The notes: generated by a model from the letters alone, not told the origin. A DNA stretch of 64,000 nt from Sphingomonas sp. BAUL-RG-20F-R05-02 (GCF_022662305.1 NZ_JAKNQH010000004.1:310001-374000); one strand, 5' to 3'. Shown: positions 1 through 10,965, counted from the first letter of the stretch. Numbers and translations are program-made.

Positions 1-365
1 AACAGCGTGGCGAGATCGCGGTCACGCTCGGCCAGTTGCGTCACATAGGCGTCGGCGAGCGTGATGACCCAGCCGCGCGATTCGTTCGCCCAGGTGAAGC
101 CGTGCACCGCCCCCGCCGGGATCAGCAGCAGCGCGGGCGCGGTGAACGCACAGGTGACACCGTCCACCTGCATCGTCCCGCCGCCCTCGGTCATCACGAA
201 GACGTGGTTGAGATCGGGGTGAAGATGCGGCTGGATTGTCCATTCACTCGGCCGCGAACGATCGTCGAGGCTTTCGACATGGACGAACCCCTCGCGAACC
301 GCCCGCTGCGGCTCGCCGTAGAGATAGAAGGCGGGAATAGCGGGCGCGGCGGATCGCATCGGCAT
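1..365 (-). CDS. pobR: AraC-family regulator, PobR-like (partial, N-terminal cupin half)
   Basis: The reading frame is open to the window edge, so only about 121 N-terminal residues are visible and the C-terminal AraC DNA-binding domain lies outside. The visible part is a sugar-isomerase-like cupin: it starts MPMRSAAPAIPAFYLYGEP, followed by HVESLDDRSRPSEW, the metal-like motif HLHPDLNHVFVMTEGGGTM and then LLIPAGAVHGFTW. This arrangement is typical of PobR-type activators that sense 4-hydroxybenzoate and switch on pobA. It diverges from pobA, with about 100 bp between the starts, as in known pobR-pobA pairs. ATG at 365 is the first start codon after an upstream stop; a second in-frame ATG lies at 359. 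The ligand is inferred from the neighbour. The family call is good, but the HTH cannot be seen. Confidence 0.75.
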   Translation of the reverse strand, partial: MPMRSAAPAIPAFYLYGEPQRAVREGFVHVESLDDRSRPSEWTIQPHLHPDLNHVFVMTEGGGTMQVDGVTCAFTAPALLLIPAGAVHGFTWANESRGWVITLADAYVTQLAERDRDLATL

Positions 366-466
366 GGCCTGAAGCTGCTGGATCGTCCAACTATCCGGTC
401 GCGCCTGCCATGTCCAATCGTGCCGTCGCGCCGCATCCTGCCGTCAACGAAAAGACGGAGAGATGC

Positions 467-1636
467 GTGAAAACTCAGGTTGCGATCGTGGGCGCCGGCC
501 CGGCGGGGCTGCTGCTCGGCCATCTGCTCCGTGCCGAGGGGATCGAGGTCGTCGTGGTCGAACGCGCCGCGCCGGATTACGTACTCGGTCGCATCCGCGC
601 GGGCGTATTGGAAACGACGCTCACCGATCTGCTCGACCGGCTTGGCCTTGGCGAACGCATGCATGCGGAGGGCATCCCGCACGACGGCTTCAACCTCGCC
701 GACGGTGAACGGCTGATCCGCATCGACGTCGCTGCGCTCACCGGGCGGGAGGTGATGGTGTACGGCCAGACCGAAGTGACGCGCGACCTGATGGACGCGG
801 CACCTTCGCGCGGATTGGAAGTGATCTACGAGGCCGCCGATCTCGCGCTGCACGATGTCGAGGGCGACGCGCCCTACATCACCTATATCAAAGGTGGTGC
901 GCAGCACCGGCTCGACGCGCGCTTTATCTGTGGGTGTGACGGCTATCACGGCCCCTCGCGCAAGGCGTTCCCCGCCTCGGCCGGGCAGCATTGCGAGAAG
1001 GTCTATCCGTTCGGCTGGCTCGGCATCCTTGCCGACGTGCCGCCGTGCAACCACGAGCTGATCTACGCCAACCACGCGCATGGTTTCGCGCTCGCCTCGA
1101 TGCGGTCGGCCACGCGCAGCCGCTATTACATCCAGGTGCCGCTCGACGAGAAGATCGAAGAGTGGCCCGACGACCGGCTGTGGGACGAACTCGCGCTGCG
1201 GCTCGGGCCGGATGCCGCCGCGCACATGACGCGTGGGAACGCGCTGGAGAAGTCGATCGCACCGCTGCGCTCGTTCGTTTTCGAGCCAATGCGCCACGGC
1301 AGCCTGTTCCTTGCCGGGGATAGCGCGCATATCGTCCCGCCGACCGGCGCGAAGGGGCTTAACCTCGCCGCGTCCGACGTGGCGTATCTGTCCGAGGCGC
1401 TGGCGCGCTATTTCCGCAGCAACGACCCGGATGGCGTGGCCGGCTATTCCGCGCGTGCGCTGGCGCGGGTGTGGAAGGCGGAGCGGTTCTCTTGGCAGCT
1501 CACCCGCCTGATGCACCGTTTCCCCGAGGCGGATGCGTTCGATCGACGCATGCAACTTGCAGATCTTGACTATATCGCGTCTTCAGTCGCGGCGCAGACC
1601 ACGATCGCGGAAAATTACGTCGGATTGCCGCTGTAA
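467..1636 (+). CDS. pobA: 4-hydroxybenzoate 3-monooxygenase
   Basis: This FAD-dependent hydroxylase of the cytoplasm converts 4-hydroxybenzoate to protocatechuate using NADPH and O2. The 389-residue protein matches the usual PobA size. The N-terminal dinucleotide motif is VAIVGAGPAGLLLG, followed by the DG motif CDGYHGPSRKAF and the second FAD motif FLAGDSAHIVPPTGAKGLNLA-like, whose GD contacts the ribityl chain. I chose the GTG start at 467 because GGAG lies 6 nt upstream and the FAD motif then begins at residue 5. A longer ATG start at 410 would add an unlikely 19-residue tail that runs back towards the divergent regulator. The product feeds the ligAB dioxygenase encoded a few kb away. PobR-type control is expected from the divergent gene. 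Confidence 0.95.
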   Translation: MKTQVAIVGAGPAGLLLGHLLRAEGIEVVVVERAAPDYVLGRIRAGVLETTLTDLLDRLGLGERMHAEGIPHDGFNLADGERLIRIDVAALTGREVMVYGQTEVTRDLMDAAPSRGLEVIYEAADLALHDVEGDAPYITYIKGGAQHRLDARFICGCDGYHGPSRKAFPASAGQHCEKVYPFGWLGILADVPPCNHELIYANHAHGFALASMRSATRSRYYIQVPLDEKIEEWPDDRLWDELALRLGPDAAAHMTRGNALEKSIAPLRSFVFEPMRHGSLFLAGDSAHIVPPTGAKGLNLAASDVAYLSEALARYFRSNDPDGVAGYSARALARVWKAERFSWQLTRLMHRFPEADAFDRRMQLADLDYIASSVAAQTTIAENYVGLPL

Positions 1637-1728
1637 ATCTCGATTTTCGATCGTCCCGAGCGACACGCCGCAGGGTACCTCGGCTTCGCTACGAACGGTC
1701 GGTCGAGCGACCTCGCTTACGCAGTTGG
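1637..1728. other. Convergent intergenic gap pobA / aldo-keto reductase
   Basis: This 92 bp gap lies between two converging genes. It contains a CGTTCG/CGAACG-rich stretch (about 1693-1712) resembling the degenerate repeats seen at 39.6 kb and 46.1 kb. I see no convincing T-tailed hairpin and no gene. Confidence 0.35.
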
Positions 1729-2730
1729 TTACGCCAGCACTTCGCCCGGCAGCAGTTCGGTGTCGATCATCGCCTGCATCGCGGCAGTGTAGCGCGGGCC
1801 GGCGATCGCGTGGATCGGGAACATTGCGTCGACCGCCGCCAGCGCCGCGGCCGGCACTGGCGTATCGAGCGTCGCGACGTCTTCTTCGATATGCGCGATG
1901 CTGCGCGTCCCCGGCAGCGCGATGACATGGTCCCCCCGCGACAGCACCCAGCCGAGCGCGAGTTGCGCCGGCGTCAGCCCGGCGTTCGCCGCCACCGCAT
2001 CGAACCGCGCGACCAAATCGAGATTGGTGCGCAGGTCCGCGCCGATGAAGCGCGGCATCGTCGCGCGGATATCGCCGGGCTTGTAAGTGTCCGTCCGGAT
2101 CGCGCCGGCCAACATCCCGCGCGCCACCGGCGAGAACGCGACGAAGGCGACATTAAGCTCGCGGCAGGTCTCCAGCACCGCCACTTCGGGATTGCGCACC
2201 ATCGGCGAATATTCGCTCTGCACCGCCGCCACCGGGTGGACGGCGTGGGCGCGGCGGATCGTGGCGGCGGACATTTCCGAGAGGCCGACCATGCCGATTT
2301 TGCCCGCCTCGATCGCGCGGGCGAGCGCGCCTACCGAGTCCTCTACGCCCACGTTCGGATCGAGCCGGTGAAGGTACATCAGATCGATATGATCGGTGCC
2401 GAGCCGCGCCAGCGACCGGTCGATCGAGGCGGTGATCGCCGCCGGGCTACCGTCGAGCACGCGCTTGCCGCCCGGCATGTCGAGCACGCATTTGCTGGCA
2501 AGGGTGAACTCCCCGCGCCGGTGCATCACCGTGCGCGACAGCAGTTTCTCGTTCTCGCCGCCACCGTACAAGGCGGCGGTGTCGAGCATCGTCACGCCGA
2601 GATCGAGCGCGCGGTTGAGCAGCGCGCTCGCCTCGGCTTCGGGCGGCGCCACGTCATACGCGTGGCTGAGGTTCATGCAGCCGAGGCTGATCGCGGTTAC
2701 GGTGCGGTGCCCAAGCGGTCTCGTCTGCAT
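1729..2730 (-). CDS. Aldo/keto reductase at the 3' end of the lig operon
   Basis: This 333-residue NADPH-dependent (beta/alpha)8-barrel oxidoreductase is related to YajO/Tas-like reductases. The catalytic tetrad is readable: Asp and Tyr in LDTAALYGGGENEK, Lys in TLASKCVLD and His in DLMYLHRLD. The C-terminal cofactor region contains VIALPGTRSIAHIEED. ATG at 2730 lies only 8 nt after the ligC stop, so it is probably the last gene of the dehydrogenase-ligJIABC transcript. The canonical protocatechuate 4,5-pathway has no step needing an aldo/keto reductase. It may reduce a semialdehyde intermediate, detoxify aromatic aldehydes, or simply hitch-hike. The fold is certain; the substrate is unknown. 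Confidence 0.85.
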   Translation of the reverse strand: MQTRPLGHRTVTAISLGCMNLSHAYDVAPPEAEASALLNRALDLGVTMLDTAALYGGGENEKLLSRTVMHRRGEFTLASKCVLDMPGGKRVLDGSPAAITASIDRSLARLGTDHIDLMYLHRLDPNVGVEDSVGALARAIEAGKIGMVGLSEMSAATIRRAHAVHPVAAVQSEYSPMVRNPEVAVLETCRELNVAFVAFSPVARGMLAGAIRTDTYKPGDIRATMPRFIGADLRTNLDLVARFDAVAANAGLTPAQLALGWVLSRGDHVIALPGTRSIAHIEEDVATLDTPVPAAALAAVDAMFPIHAIAGPRYTAAMQAMIDTELLPGEVLA

Positions 2731-2738
2731 AATCGTCC

Positions 2739-4933
<2,195 letters not shown>

Positions 4934-4937
<4 letters not shown>

Positions 4938-5821
4938 GGGCGTTCCTCCGGCCAGTACAGCCGCATTGGATTGTCGACGAGCAGCTTGCGTTGCAGCTCT
5001 GCCGTCGGCGCGATGCGCGGGATGATATCGACGAGCCAGCCGTCGTCGGGCATGTGGCCGACCATGTTGAGATTGGGGTGCGGCCAGTCGGTGCCCCAGA
5101 TCACGCGGTCCGGATATGTCTCCACCACCTTGCGCGCGAACGGCACGAAATCGTCATAGGTCGGCGGGCCGGATTTGGAGAGCCGCTCCGGGCAGGTCAC
5201 CTTGCACCAGATGTTGTCGTTTTCCATGAACTTCAGGAAGGGCGCGAACTCCGGCCCGTCCACGTCTTTGGTCACGTCAGGGCGGCCCATGTGATCGACC
5301 ACCAATGTCGTCGGCAGCGACAGGAAGAAGTCGCGCTTCTCGGCGAGATCGGCCGCCTCGAAATAGATCACGACATGCCAGCCGAACGCGGCGATCTTCT
5401 CAATGATACCGCGATAGTATTCGTCGGGCTTGGGATCGACCAGCCGTTTGACGTAGTTGAACCGCACCCCGCGCACGCCCGCTTCGTGCATCGCGGCGAG
5501 TTCGTCGTGGCTGATGTCGGCCTTCACATCGGCCACGCCGCGCGCGCGACCGTTCGCGTGGGTCAGCGCATCGACCATCGCGCGATTGTCCTTGCCGTGG
5601 CAGGTCGCCTGCACGACGACGTTGCGCGAGAAGCCGAGGAAATCGCGCAAGCCATACAGGATGTCGCGCCCGGCATCGCACGGCGTATATTTCCGCTCAG
5701 GCGCGAACGGGAACACGTCGCCCGGCCCGAACACATGGCAATGCGCATCGACCGCGCCCAGCGGCGGGGTGAAGCTGGGCTTGGTCGGCGCGGGATCGAA
5801 GCACAACCAGTTCGCGTCCAT
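4934..5821 (-). CDS. ligI: 2-pyrone-4,6-dicarboxylate hydrolase
   Basis: This amidohydrolase-superfamily TIM barrel of 295 residues hydrolyses the lactone PDC to 4-oxalomesaconate. The motif VDAHCHVFGPG opens the barrel. NVVVQATCHGKDN, GVRGVRFNYVKRLVDPK, VVDHMGRPD and VIWGTDWPHPNLN follow; the last carries the conserved Asp. The C-terminal NPMRLYW is typical of LigI. Two starts are possible: ATG at 5821 (used here), or GTG at 5836, which would create a GTGA overlap with ligJ matching the 4-nt overlaps elsewhere in the operon and add five residues. Neither has a strong ribosome binding site. Confidence 0.93.
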
Positions 5822-5832
5822 CGTGAACGCGC

Positions 5833-6849
5833 TCACAGTCCGCGCGCCGTCAGTTGCGCATCCAGCCGCGGGAAAACCCGCCGCGCGTTGCCCTCGTAGA
5901 TCGCATGGCGCTGCTCTTCGGAAATCAGCAGCGCGTCGACGTAGCGCTTGGTATCGTCGAAATACTGCCCCGTCGTCGGGTCGATGCCGCGCACCGCGCC
6001 GACCATCTCGCTGCCGAACAGGATGTTCTTGGTGTCGATCACCTCGGCGAGCAGGTTCACCCCCGGCTGGTGGTACACGCAGGTATCGAAATACACGTTG
6101 TTCATCAGATGCGTATCGAGGCTCGGCTGCTTGAGCATGTCCGCTAGCCCCCGATAGCGCCCCCAATGATACGGAACCGCGCCGCCGCCATGCGGGATGA
6201 TGAAGCGCAGGTTCGGGAAATCCGCGAACAGATCGCCTTCGATCAACTGCATGAACGCGATCGTATCGGCGGCGATGTAGTAGGCGCCGGTCGCGTGCAG
6301 CCCCGGATTGCACGATCCCGAGACGTGGATCATCGCCGGCACGTCCAGTTCGATCATTGTCTCGTAGAATGGATACCAGAAGCGGTCGGTCAGCGGTGGC
6401 GAGGTGAAGTGGCCGCCGCCCGGATCGGGATTGAGGTTGCAGCCGATGAACCCCATGCCGACGCAGCGCTCCAGCTCGGCGATCGACCCGGCCATGTCCG
6501 CCTTGGGGTTCTGCGGCAGCATGCAGACCGGCGCGAATACCTCGGGGTAGAGATCGGCGCAGCGTTTGATGAGGTCGTTGTTGGCGCGCGCCCACGCCAG
6601 CGCCACGCTCTCGTCGCCGACGTGCGGTGCCATCGCCGAGGCGCGCGGCGAAAAGATCGTCATGTCCGCGCCGCGCTCGCGCAGCAGGCGAAGCTGGTTG
6701 GTCTCCAGCGTCTCGCGGATCTCGTCGTCGGAGATCTTGGGGTAGGGCGGCGTCGTATCGCCCGCCTTGAACGCCGCCTTCTGCGCCTCGCGCCAGTCGT
6801 TGTGTGCGGCAGGGGCAGTAGTGTAATGGCCGTGGCAATCGATAATCAT
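5833..6849 (-). CDS. ligJ: 4-oxalomesaconate hydratase
   Basis: This amidohydrolase family 2 protein of 338 residues hydrates 4-oxalomesaconate to 4-carboxy-4-hydroxy-2-oxoadipate. Metal-site motifs are MIIDCHGHYTTAP at the N-terminus, MIHVSGSCNPGLHATGAYY in the middle and RFIIPHGGGAVPYHWGR. The segment ILFGSEMVGAVRGIDP near the C-terminus is characteristic of LigJ/GalB-type hydratases. Its ATG overlaps the stop of the upstream dehydrogenase by 4 nt. With ligI, ligK and ligU in the same locus, the role in the protocatechuate pathway is secure. Confidence 0.94.
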   Translation of the reverse strand: MIIDCHGHYTTAPAAHNDWREAQKAAFKAGDTTPPYPKISDDEIRETLETNQLRLLRERGADMTIFSPRASAMAPHVGDESVALAWARANNDLIKRCADLYPEVFAPVCMLPQNPKADMAGSIAELERCVGMGFIGCNLNPDPGGGHFTSPPLTDRFWYPFYETMIELDVPAMIHVSGSCNPGLHATGAYYIAADTIAFMQLIEGDLFADFPNLRFIIPHGGGAVPYHWGRYRGLADMLKQPSLDTHLMNNVYFDTCVYHQPGVNLLAEVIDTKNILFGSEMVGAVRGIDPTTGQYFDDTKRYVDALLISEEQRHAIYEGNARRVFPRLDAQLTARGL

Positions 6850-7706
6850 GCAGGCTCTGCCTCCCGGTTCAACAGATCGAGTTTGGCGGCGAGCCCATCC
6901 GGCGGCGCGACGCCGAGTGCGCCGATCGCGCGCTGACGCACCACCGTACCGGCGCTCATCATGGAGCCGGTGCCGAGCGCGTCGAGCGTCTTGACGACCT
7001 CCGCCATCTCGGCGGCGCGGCGCGTGCCATGCGCGAGCATCCGGTCGAGGTTATAGTCGGCGCGCGCCGCCCACGGCTTCGGTTTCTCGCTGGCGTCGAG
7101 CGAGGCGAGCACCTCGTCCAGCACGCCGGCGCGGTCGGCGGCGAGCACGCACTCGGCGGTCAGCGCCTCGATCCCCTTGACCATCACCGAGCGAATCATC
7201 TTGATCGACGACGCACGGCCCACGTCGCCGGCCACGATGCGGACATCCGCGAAACCGAGATCGCGTAGATACGCCGCGCCCGCCTCGGCATGTGGCCCCG
7301 ACACCAGCAGCGGCACGCCCGTCCGCGCGGGCAACACCGGCGCCATCACCGCGACATCGACGTAGCGCCCACCCTTGGCGGCGATCGCGTCGGCGGCGGC
7401 GCGCTTCGTGTCCGGCGCGACGCTGTTCATGTCGAACCACAGGGTGCCGCTCGCGATCTCCGCGCCCCACGCGGCGGCAAGCGCCTGATCGGCGGTGACG
7501 AGCGAAAGCGCCGCGTCCACCCCATCGAGCGCGGCGGCGGCGCTGTCGCAGCCGCGTAACCCCACCATGCCGTAATCGTCGCGCTTGTCGTCGGCGAGCG
7601 CGGGATCGTCAGTCTTGCGGTCATAGGCGGTGAGCGTGGCCGAAAGGCCGGGTGCGAACGCCATCGCTGCCTCGCCGAATCCGATCAGGGCCGTCGTCCG
7701 CTCCAT
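6846..7706 (-). CDS. NAD(P)-binding beta-hydroxyacid dehydrogenase-like protein (DUF1932 type), first gene of lig operon
   Basis: This 286-residue protein has an N-terminal Rossmann motif (TALIGFGEAAMAFAPGL) and the middle signature LWFDMNSVAPDTKR, related to 3-hydroxyisobutyrate/6-phosphogluconate dehydrogenases. The segment DVGRASSIKMIRSVMVKG holds the lysine that is catalytic in that superfamily, and a helical C-terminal domain of the DUF1932 kind follows. ATG at 7706 puts the Rossmann fold at residue 6; an upstream ATG at 7742 would add 12 residues. It is the promoter-proximal gene of the minus-strand operon and overlaps ligJ by 4 nt. No step of the known pathway needs it, so its substrate is unknown. 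Possibilities are a hydroxy-acid side product or an aromatic side-chain step. Confidence 0.8.
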   Translation of the reverse strand: MERTTALIGFGEAAMAFAPGLSATLTAYDRKTDDPALADDKRDDYGMVGLRGCDSAAAALDGVDAALSLVTADQALAAAWGAEIASGTLWFDMNSVAPDTKRAAADAIAAKGGRYVDVAVMAPVLPARTGVPLLVSGPHAEAGAAYLRDLGFADVRIVAGDVGRASSIKMIRSVMVKGIEALTAECVLAADRAGVLDEVLASLDASEKPKPWAARADYNLDRMLAHGTRRAAEMAEVVKTLDALGTGSMMSAGTVVRQRAIGALGVAPPDGLAAKLDLLNREAEPA

Positions 7707-7945
7707 GGTCGTGGCTTGGCCGCAGCGGACGGCAGCGCCCAATCGGAAAGCGCGCGGGCATATTCAAAATCCTGAACTTAGCGGGGCCGGCGGATTTGCC
7801 CATCCGTGCCGCGTTCGCGACGAAAATCATGCGACCCCGCGAAATTTGCCCTCCCGGTCGCGTGAATAGCCCGCGCGGCAACACGCGTTGCGATACGTTT
7901 GAGCGTCGTTGCCTCTCTCCGGAACGCGTTAGCCGACCGTTTGCA
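7707..7945 (-). promoter_or_regulatory. Probable promoter region of the minus-strand lig operon
   Basis: These 239 bp between the LysR gene stop and the first operon gene hold no ORF that I can support. The operon must start here unless it reads through from the LysR gene. GATACGTTT at 7892-7900 matches, at 8 of 9 positions, GATAAGTTT, which occurs twice near the LysR start. That could mark a regulator site, but the motif is short. No clear -35/-10 pair stands out. Confidence 0.4.
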
Positions 7946-9130
7946 TCACGCCCCGCGCGCCGGCCCCGCCACCTGATCGAGCGCTTCCAGAAACCGCGAT
8001 TGCGCCCGCGTCGGCCGCCAGTCACGCCTGGTGGTCACGCCGATCGTCCGCCCGCTCAGCGCCGGCTCCGGACCGATCGCGGCCAGCACGCCGCTGTCCA
8101 CTTCGAGCGCGATCTGCTCGGGGGAGAGCAGGGTGAGGAAGTCGCTCTCCGCCAAGATGCCGCGGATCACCATCACCGATCCGCAATGCACTGGCGCACG
8201 CGGCAACGGCCCCGCGCCGAACAGCCGCTCCCAAAGCGTGCGCAAAGGGGCGCCGGCATGGCTCACTACCCAGGGGTACGCGGCAAGCTGCCCGGGCGTC
8301 GGCGTGGCGGCGCCGGCGAGCGGATGGCCGGCGCGCCCGACGATCATCAGCCGGTCGGTCATCAGCGGCGTCTGCGTGAGGTCGGGTGGACCGGGTTCGG
8401 GCCTGAGCGCGCCGATCGTCAGGTCGATCGCGCCGTCGCGGAGAGCCTCGACCAACTCGCGCCACGATCCCTCGATCACGTCGATCTCAATCTCCGGCGC
8501 GACCGCCACCGTCCGCGCGATCGCGCGCGGCACCAGCATCGCGCGCGACAGCGGCATCGCGCCGATCACGACGCTGCCGCCCTCGCGCGCGGTGAGTTCG
8601 GCGATGCCGCCGGCGATCTCGGCGCGGGCGAGCCGGATGCCGCGCGCCAGCCGCAACCCGCCAGCGCTCAGCGCGATACCGCGCCCGCGCCGCTCGACCA
8701 GCACCTGCCCGCAAACCTGTTCGAGATCGCGAACCGCACGATGGATCGCCGGCTGCGACAGGGCGGTCGCGCTCGCCGCGCCGACGAAACTCCCCGCATC
8801 GGCGAGCGCGAGGAAGGCGCGAAGCTGCGTCGCCGTCATCAGCCGCTCGGCATTGGCGAAGCGCCGCCCGCCGCGCACGGCGGCGGCAAGATGCGCGAAC
8901 GCCGCGCCGGTCCGCGCCGCCAGCGCGCGCCCCGCCTCGGTCGGCTCCATGCCGCCCGCCTGGCGCGTGAACAGCGGCGTGGAAAGTTGCGCCTCCAGCT
9001 TCGCCACCCCTTGCGTCAGCGCCGGCTGAGACAAACTTATCAGCTGCGCCGCCGCGCTGACGCTGCCGGCACGCACGATCGCCGCCACCCCGCGCAAATG
9101 CCGTAGATTGAGATCGAACGCGTTCGTCAT
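7946..9130 (-). CDS. LysR-type regulator with two tandem winged-helix domains
   Basis: At 394 residues this is about 90 longer than a normal LysR protein because the DNA-binding domain is duplicated. The first HTH lies at about residues 8-72, with AGSVSAAAQLISLSQPALT, and ends in TEAGRAL. The second lies at about 98-160, with AGSFVGAASATALSQPAIHR, and ends in LSAGGLRLARG. Both carry the typical S-Q-P-A recognition helix. A single substrate-binding domain follows (GGSVVIGAMPLSRAM onward). It sits between the two lig arms, divergent from ligK, so control of the protocatechuate genes is the natural inference; sphingomonad LigR is also a LysR protein. Whether this is the functional LigR cannot be told from the sequence. 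Confidence 0.88.
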   Translation of the reverse strand: MTNAFDLNLRHLRGVAAIVRAGSVSAAAQLISLSQPALTQGVAKLEAQLSTPLFTRQAGGMEPTEAGRALAARTGAAFAHLAAAVRGGRRFANAERLMTATQLRAFLALADAGSFVGAASATALSQPAIHRAVRDLEQVCGQVLVERRGRGIALSAGGLRLARGIRLARAEIAGGIAELTAREGGSVVIGAMPLSRAMLVPRAIARTVAVAPEIEIDVIEGSWRELVEALRDGAIDLTIGALRPEPGPPDLTQTPLMTDRLMIVGRAGHPLAGAATPTPGQLAAYPWVVSHAGAPLRTLWERLFGAGPLPRAPVHCGSVMVIRGILAESDFLTLLSPEQIALEVDSGVLAAIGPEPALSGRTIGVTTRRDWRPTRAQSRFLEALDQVAGPARGA

Positions 9131-9224
9131 ATCCGAGGATTAGAGAAAACTTATCGTGCTTTTGCAATTCGGATTTGTGATCTCTGATGGAATGTTCAGG
9201 CCGGTCGTGAAGGAGATTGCAAGC
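9131..9224. promoter_or_regulatory. Divergent regulatory region between LysR gene and ligK
   Basis: This 94 bp divergent spacer is AT-rich compared with its surroundings. AAACTTATC at 9147-9155 (GATAAGTTT on the minus strand) recurs at 9033-9041, just inside the LysR gene. T-N11-A combinations, usual for LysR sites, are present but unspecific. AGGAG at 9211-9215 is the ligK ribosome binding site. Confidence 0.45.
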
Positions 9225-9896
9225 ATGGCCAAGGTCGTCACCGGGATCGAACGTGCGGACGCGGGCGTCATCGATGGCCTCGCGGCAGCGGGGGTCGCCA
9301 CTGTGCATGAGGCGCAGGGCCGGATCGGCCTGCTCGCCAGCCGGCTGCGGCCGATCTACCCCGGAGCACGCATCGCCGGGTCCGCCGTTACCATCTCGGC
9401 GCCGCCGGGCGACAACTGGATGGTACACGTCGCGATCGAACAGTTGCAGGCGGGCGATATCCTCGTGCTGGCACCGACGAGCCCGTGCGAAGACGGCTAT
9501 TTCGGCGATCTCCTCGCCACCTCGGCGATGGCGCGGGGCTGTCGCGGGCTGGTCATCGACGCGGGCGTGCGCGACGTGCGTGATCTGACGCAGATGGGCT
9601 TCCCGGTGTGGTCAAAGGCGGTGTTCGCGCAAGGCACCGTCAAGGCGGTGCTCGGCTCGGTCAACGTGCCTATCGTCTGCGCGGGCGCGGCAATCGAAGC
9701 GGGAGACGTGATCGTCGCGGATGATGACGGCGTGTGCGTGGTCAAGCGCGCCGATGCCGCCGACGTGCTCAACAAAGCGCAGGCGCGCGAGGCCGCCGAA
9801 GAAGCCAAGCGCCGGCGGCTGGCGGCGGGCGAACTTGGCCTCGACATCTACGACATGCGCGGCAAGCTTGAAGCGATGGGGCTGACATATGAGTGA
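9225..9896 (+). CDS. ligK: 4-carboxy-4-hydroxy-2-oxoadipate aldolase
   Basis: This class II pyruvate aldolase of the RraA/HMG-aldolase fold, 223 residues, cleaves CHA to pyruvate and oxaloacetate and usually also decarboxylates oxaloacetate. The active-site segments [29 protein letters not shown] and the metal/substrate motif [12 protein letters not shown] are readable. ATG at 9225 was chosen because AGGAG lies 9 nt upstream; a longer in-frame ATG at 9156 has no homology signal before it. The gene overlaps ligU by 8 nt. Together with the minus-strand arm it completes the protocatechuate 4,5-cleavage route. Confidence 0.93.
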   Translation: MAKVVTGIERADAGVIDGLAAAGVATVHEAQGRIGLLASRLRPIYPGARIAGSAVTISAPPGDNWMVHVAIEQLQAGDILVLAPTSPCEDGYFGDLLATSAMARGCRGLVIDAGVRDVRDLTQMGFPVWSKAVFAQGTVKAVLGSVNVPIVCAGAAIEAGDVIVADDDGVCVVKRADAADVLNKAQAREAAEEAKRRRLAAGELGLDIYDMRGKLEAMGLTYE

Positions 9897-10947
9897 ATTT
9901 TCCGCGCCCTGCATGTGGATGCGCGGCGGCACCTCGAAGGGTGCGGTGTTCCTAAACGACGATCTGCCGGCGGACACGGCCGCGCGTGACGCGTTCCTGC
10001 TGCGGGTGATGGGATCGCCCGATCCGCGCCAGATCGACGGCATGGGCGGGGCGGACCCGCTCACCTCCAAGGTGGCGGTGGTATCGGCATCGGCGCGCGA
10101 GGGCGTCAATGTCGACTACCTGTTCCTCCAGGTGTTCGTAGATCAGGCGATCGTCACCGACGCGCAGAATTGCGGCAACATGCTCGCCGCAGTCGGCCCG
10201 TTCGCGATCGAACGCGGGCTGGTCGCGGCCACCGGGGAGGAGACGCGTGTCGCGATCTTCATGGTCAACACAGGGCAGATCGCCGTGGCAAGCGTGCGGA
10301 CACCCGGCGGCGTGCCGACCTATGCCGGTGACGCCCGGATCGACGGCGTGCCCGGTAGCGCCGCGCCAATCCCGCTTGAATTCCGTGACACCGCCGGATC
10401 ATCCTGCGGCGCGCTGCTGCCGACCGGGAATGCCGTCGACGTGATTGACGGCGTTGCCTGTACGTTGATCGACAACGGCATGCCGTGTGTGGTGTTCAAG
10501 GCAAGCGATGTCGGCGTGACCGGCTACGAGGATCGCGAAACGCTCGACGATGCGACCGAGCTGAAGGCCCGGATCGAAGCGATCCGGCTCAAGGCGGGGC
10601 CGCTGATGAACCTCGGCGACGTGGCCGAAAATTCGGTGCCGAAGATGATGCTTGTCGCACCCCCCGCGCACGGCGGCGCGGTGACGGTGCGCAGCTTCAT
10701 CCCGCACCGTGCGCACGCGACGATCGGCGTCCTCGGCGCGGTCAGCGTGGCGACGGCATGTTTGGTGGCAGGCTCGCCCGCGGCCGAGGTGGCGGTGATC
10801 CCGGACGGACCACGCAAGACGCTCTCCGTCGAGCATCCCACCGGTGAGATGAGCTGCGTTCTGGAGGTGGGCGACGACGGGCAGGTCGCGACGGCCGCGC
10901 TGCTGCGGACCGCGCGCAAGCTGATGGACGGGGTGGTTTTCGGCTGA
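9889..10947 (+). CDS. ligU: 4-oxalomesaconate isomerase/tautomerase (PrpF family)
   Basis: This 352-residue PrpF/diaminopimelate-epimerase-fold isomerase moves the double bond of 4-oxalomesaconate before hydration by LigJ. The N-terminal [13 protein letters not shown] is the PrpF signature. [18 protein letters not shown] and the catalytic-cysteine motif [17 protein letters not shown] follow. The second half has the matching [13 protein letters not shown]. The 8-nt overlap with ligK and the pathway context favour LigU (or the related GalD tautomerase) over the methylcitrate-pathway PrpF. The family is certain; the choice between keto-enol tautomerase and allylic isomerase is inferred. Confidence 0.88.
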   Translation: MSEFSAPCMWMRGGTSKGAVFLNDDLPADTAARDAFLLRVMGSPDPRQIDGMGGADPLTSKVAVVSASAREGVNVDYLFLQVFVDQAIVTDAQNCGNMLAAVGPFAIERGLVAATGEETRVAIFMVNTGQIAVASVRTPGGVPTYAGDARIDGVPGSAAPIPLEFRDTAGSSCGALLPTGNAVDVIDGVACTLIDNGMPCVVFKASDVGVTGYEDRETLDDATELKARIEAIRLKAGPLMNLGDVAENSVPKMMLVAPPAHGGAVTVRSFIPHRAHATIGVLGAVSVATACLVAGSPAAEVAVIPDGPRKTLSVEHPTGEMSCVLEVGDDGQVATAALLRTARKLMDGVVFG

Positions 10948-10965
10948 CCGCCGACCCGAGAAAGC

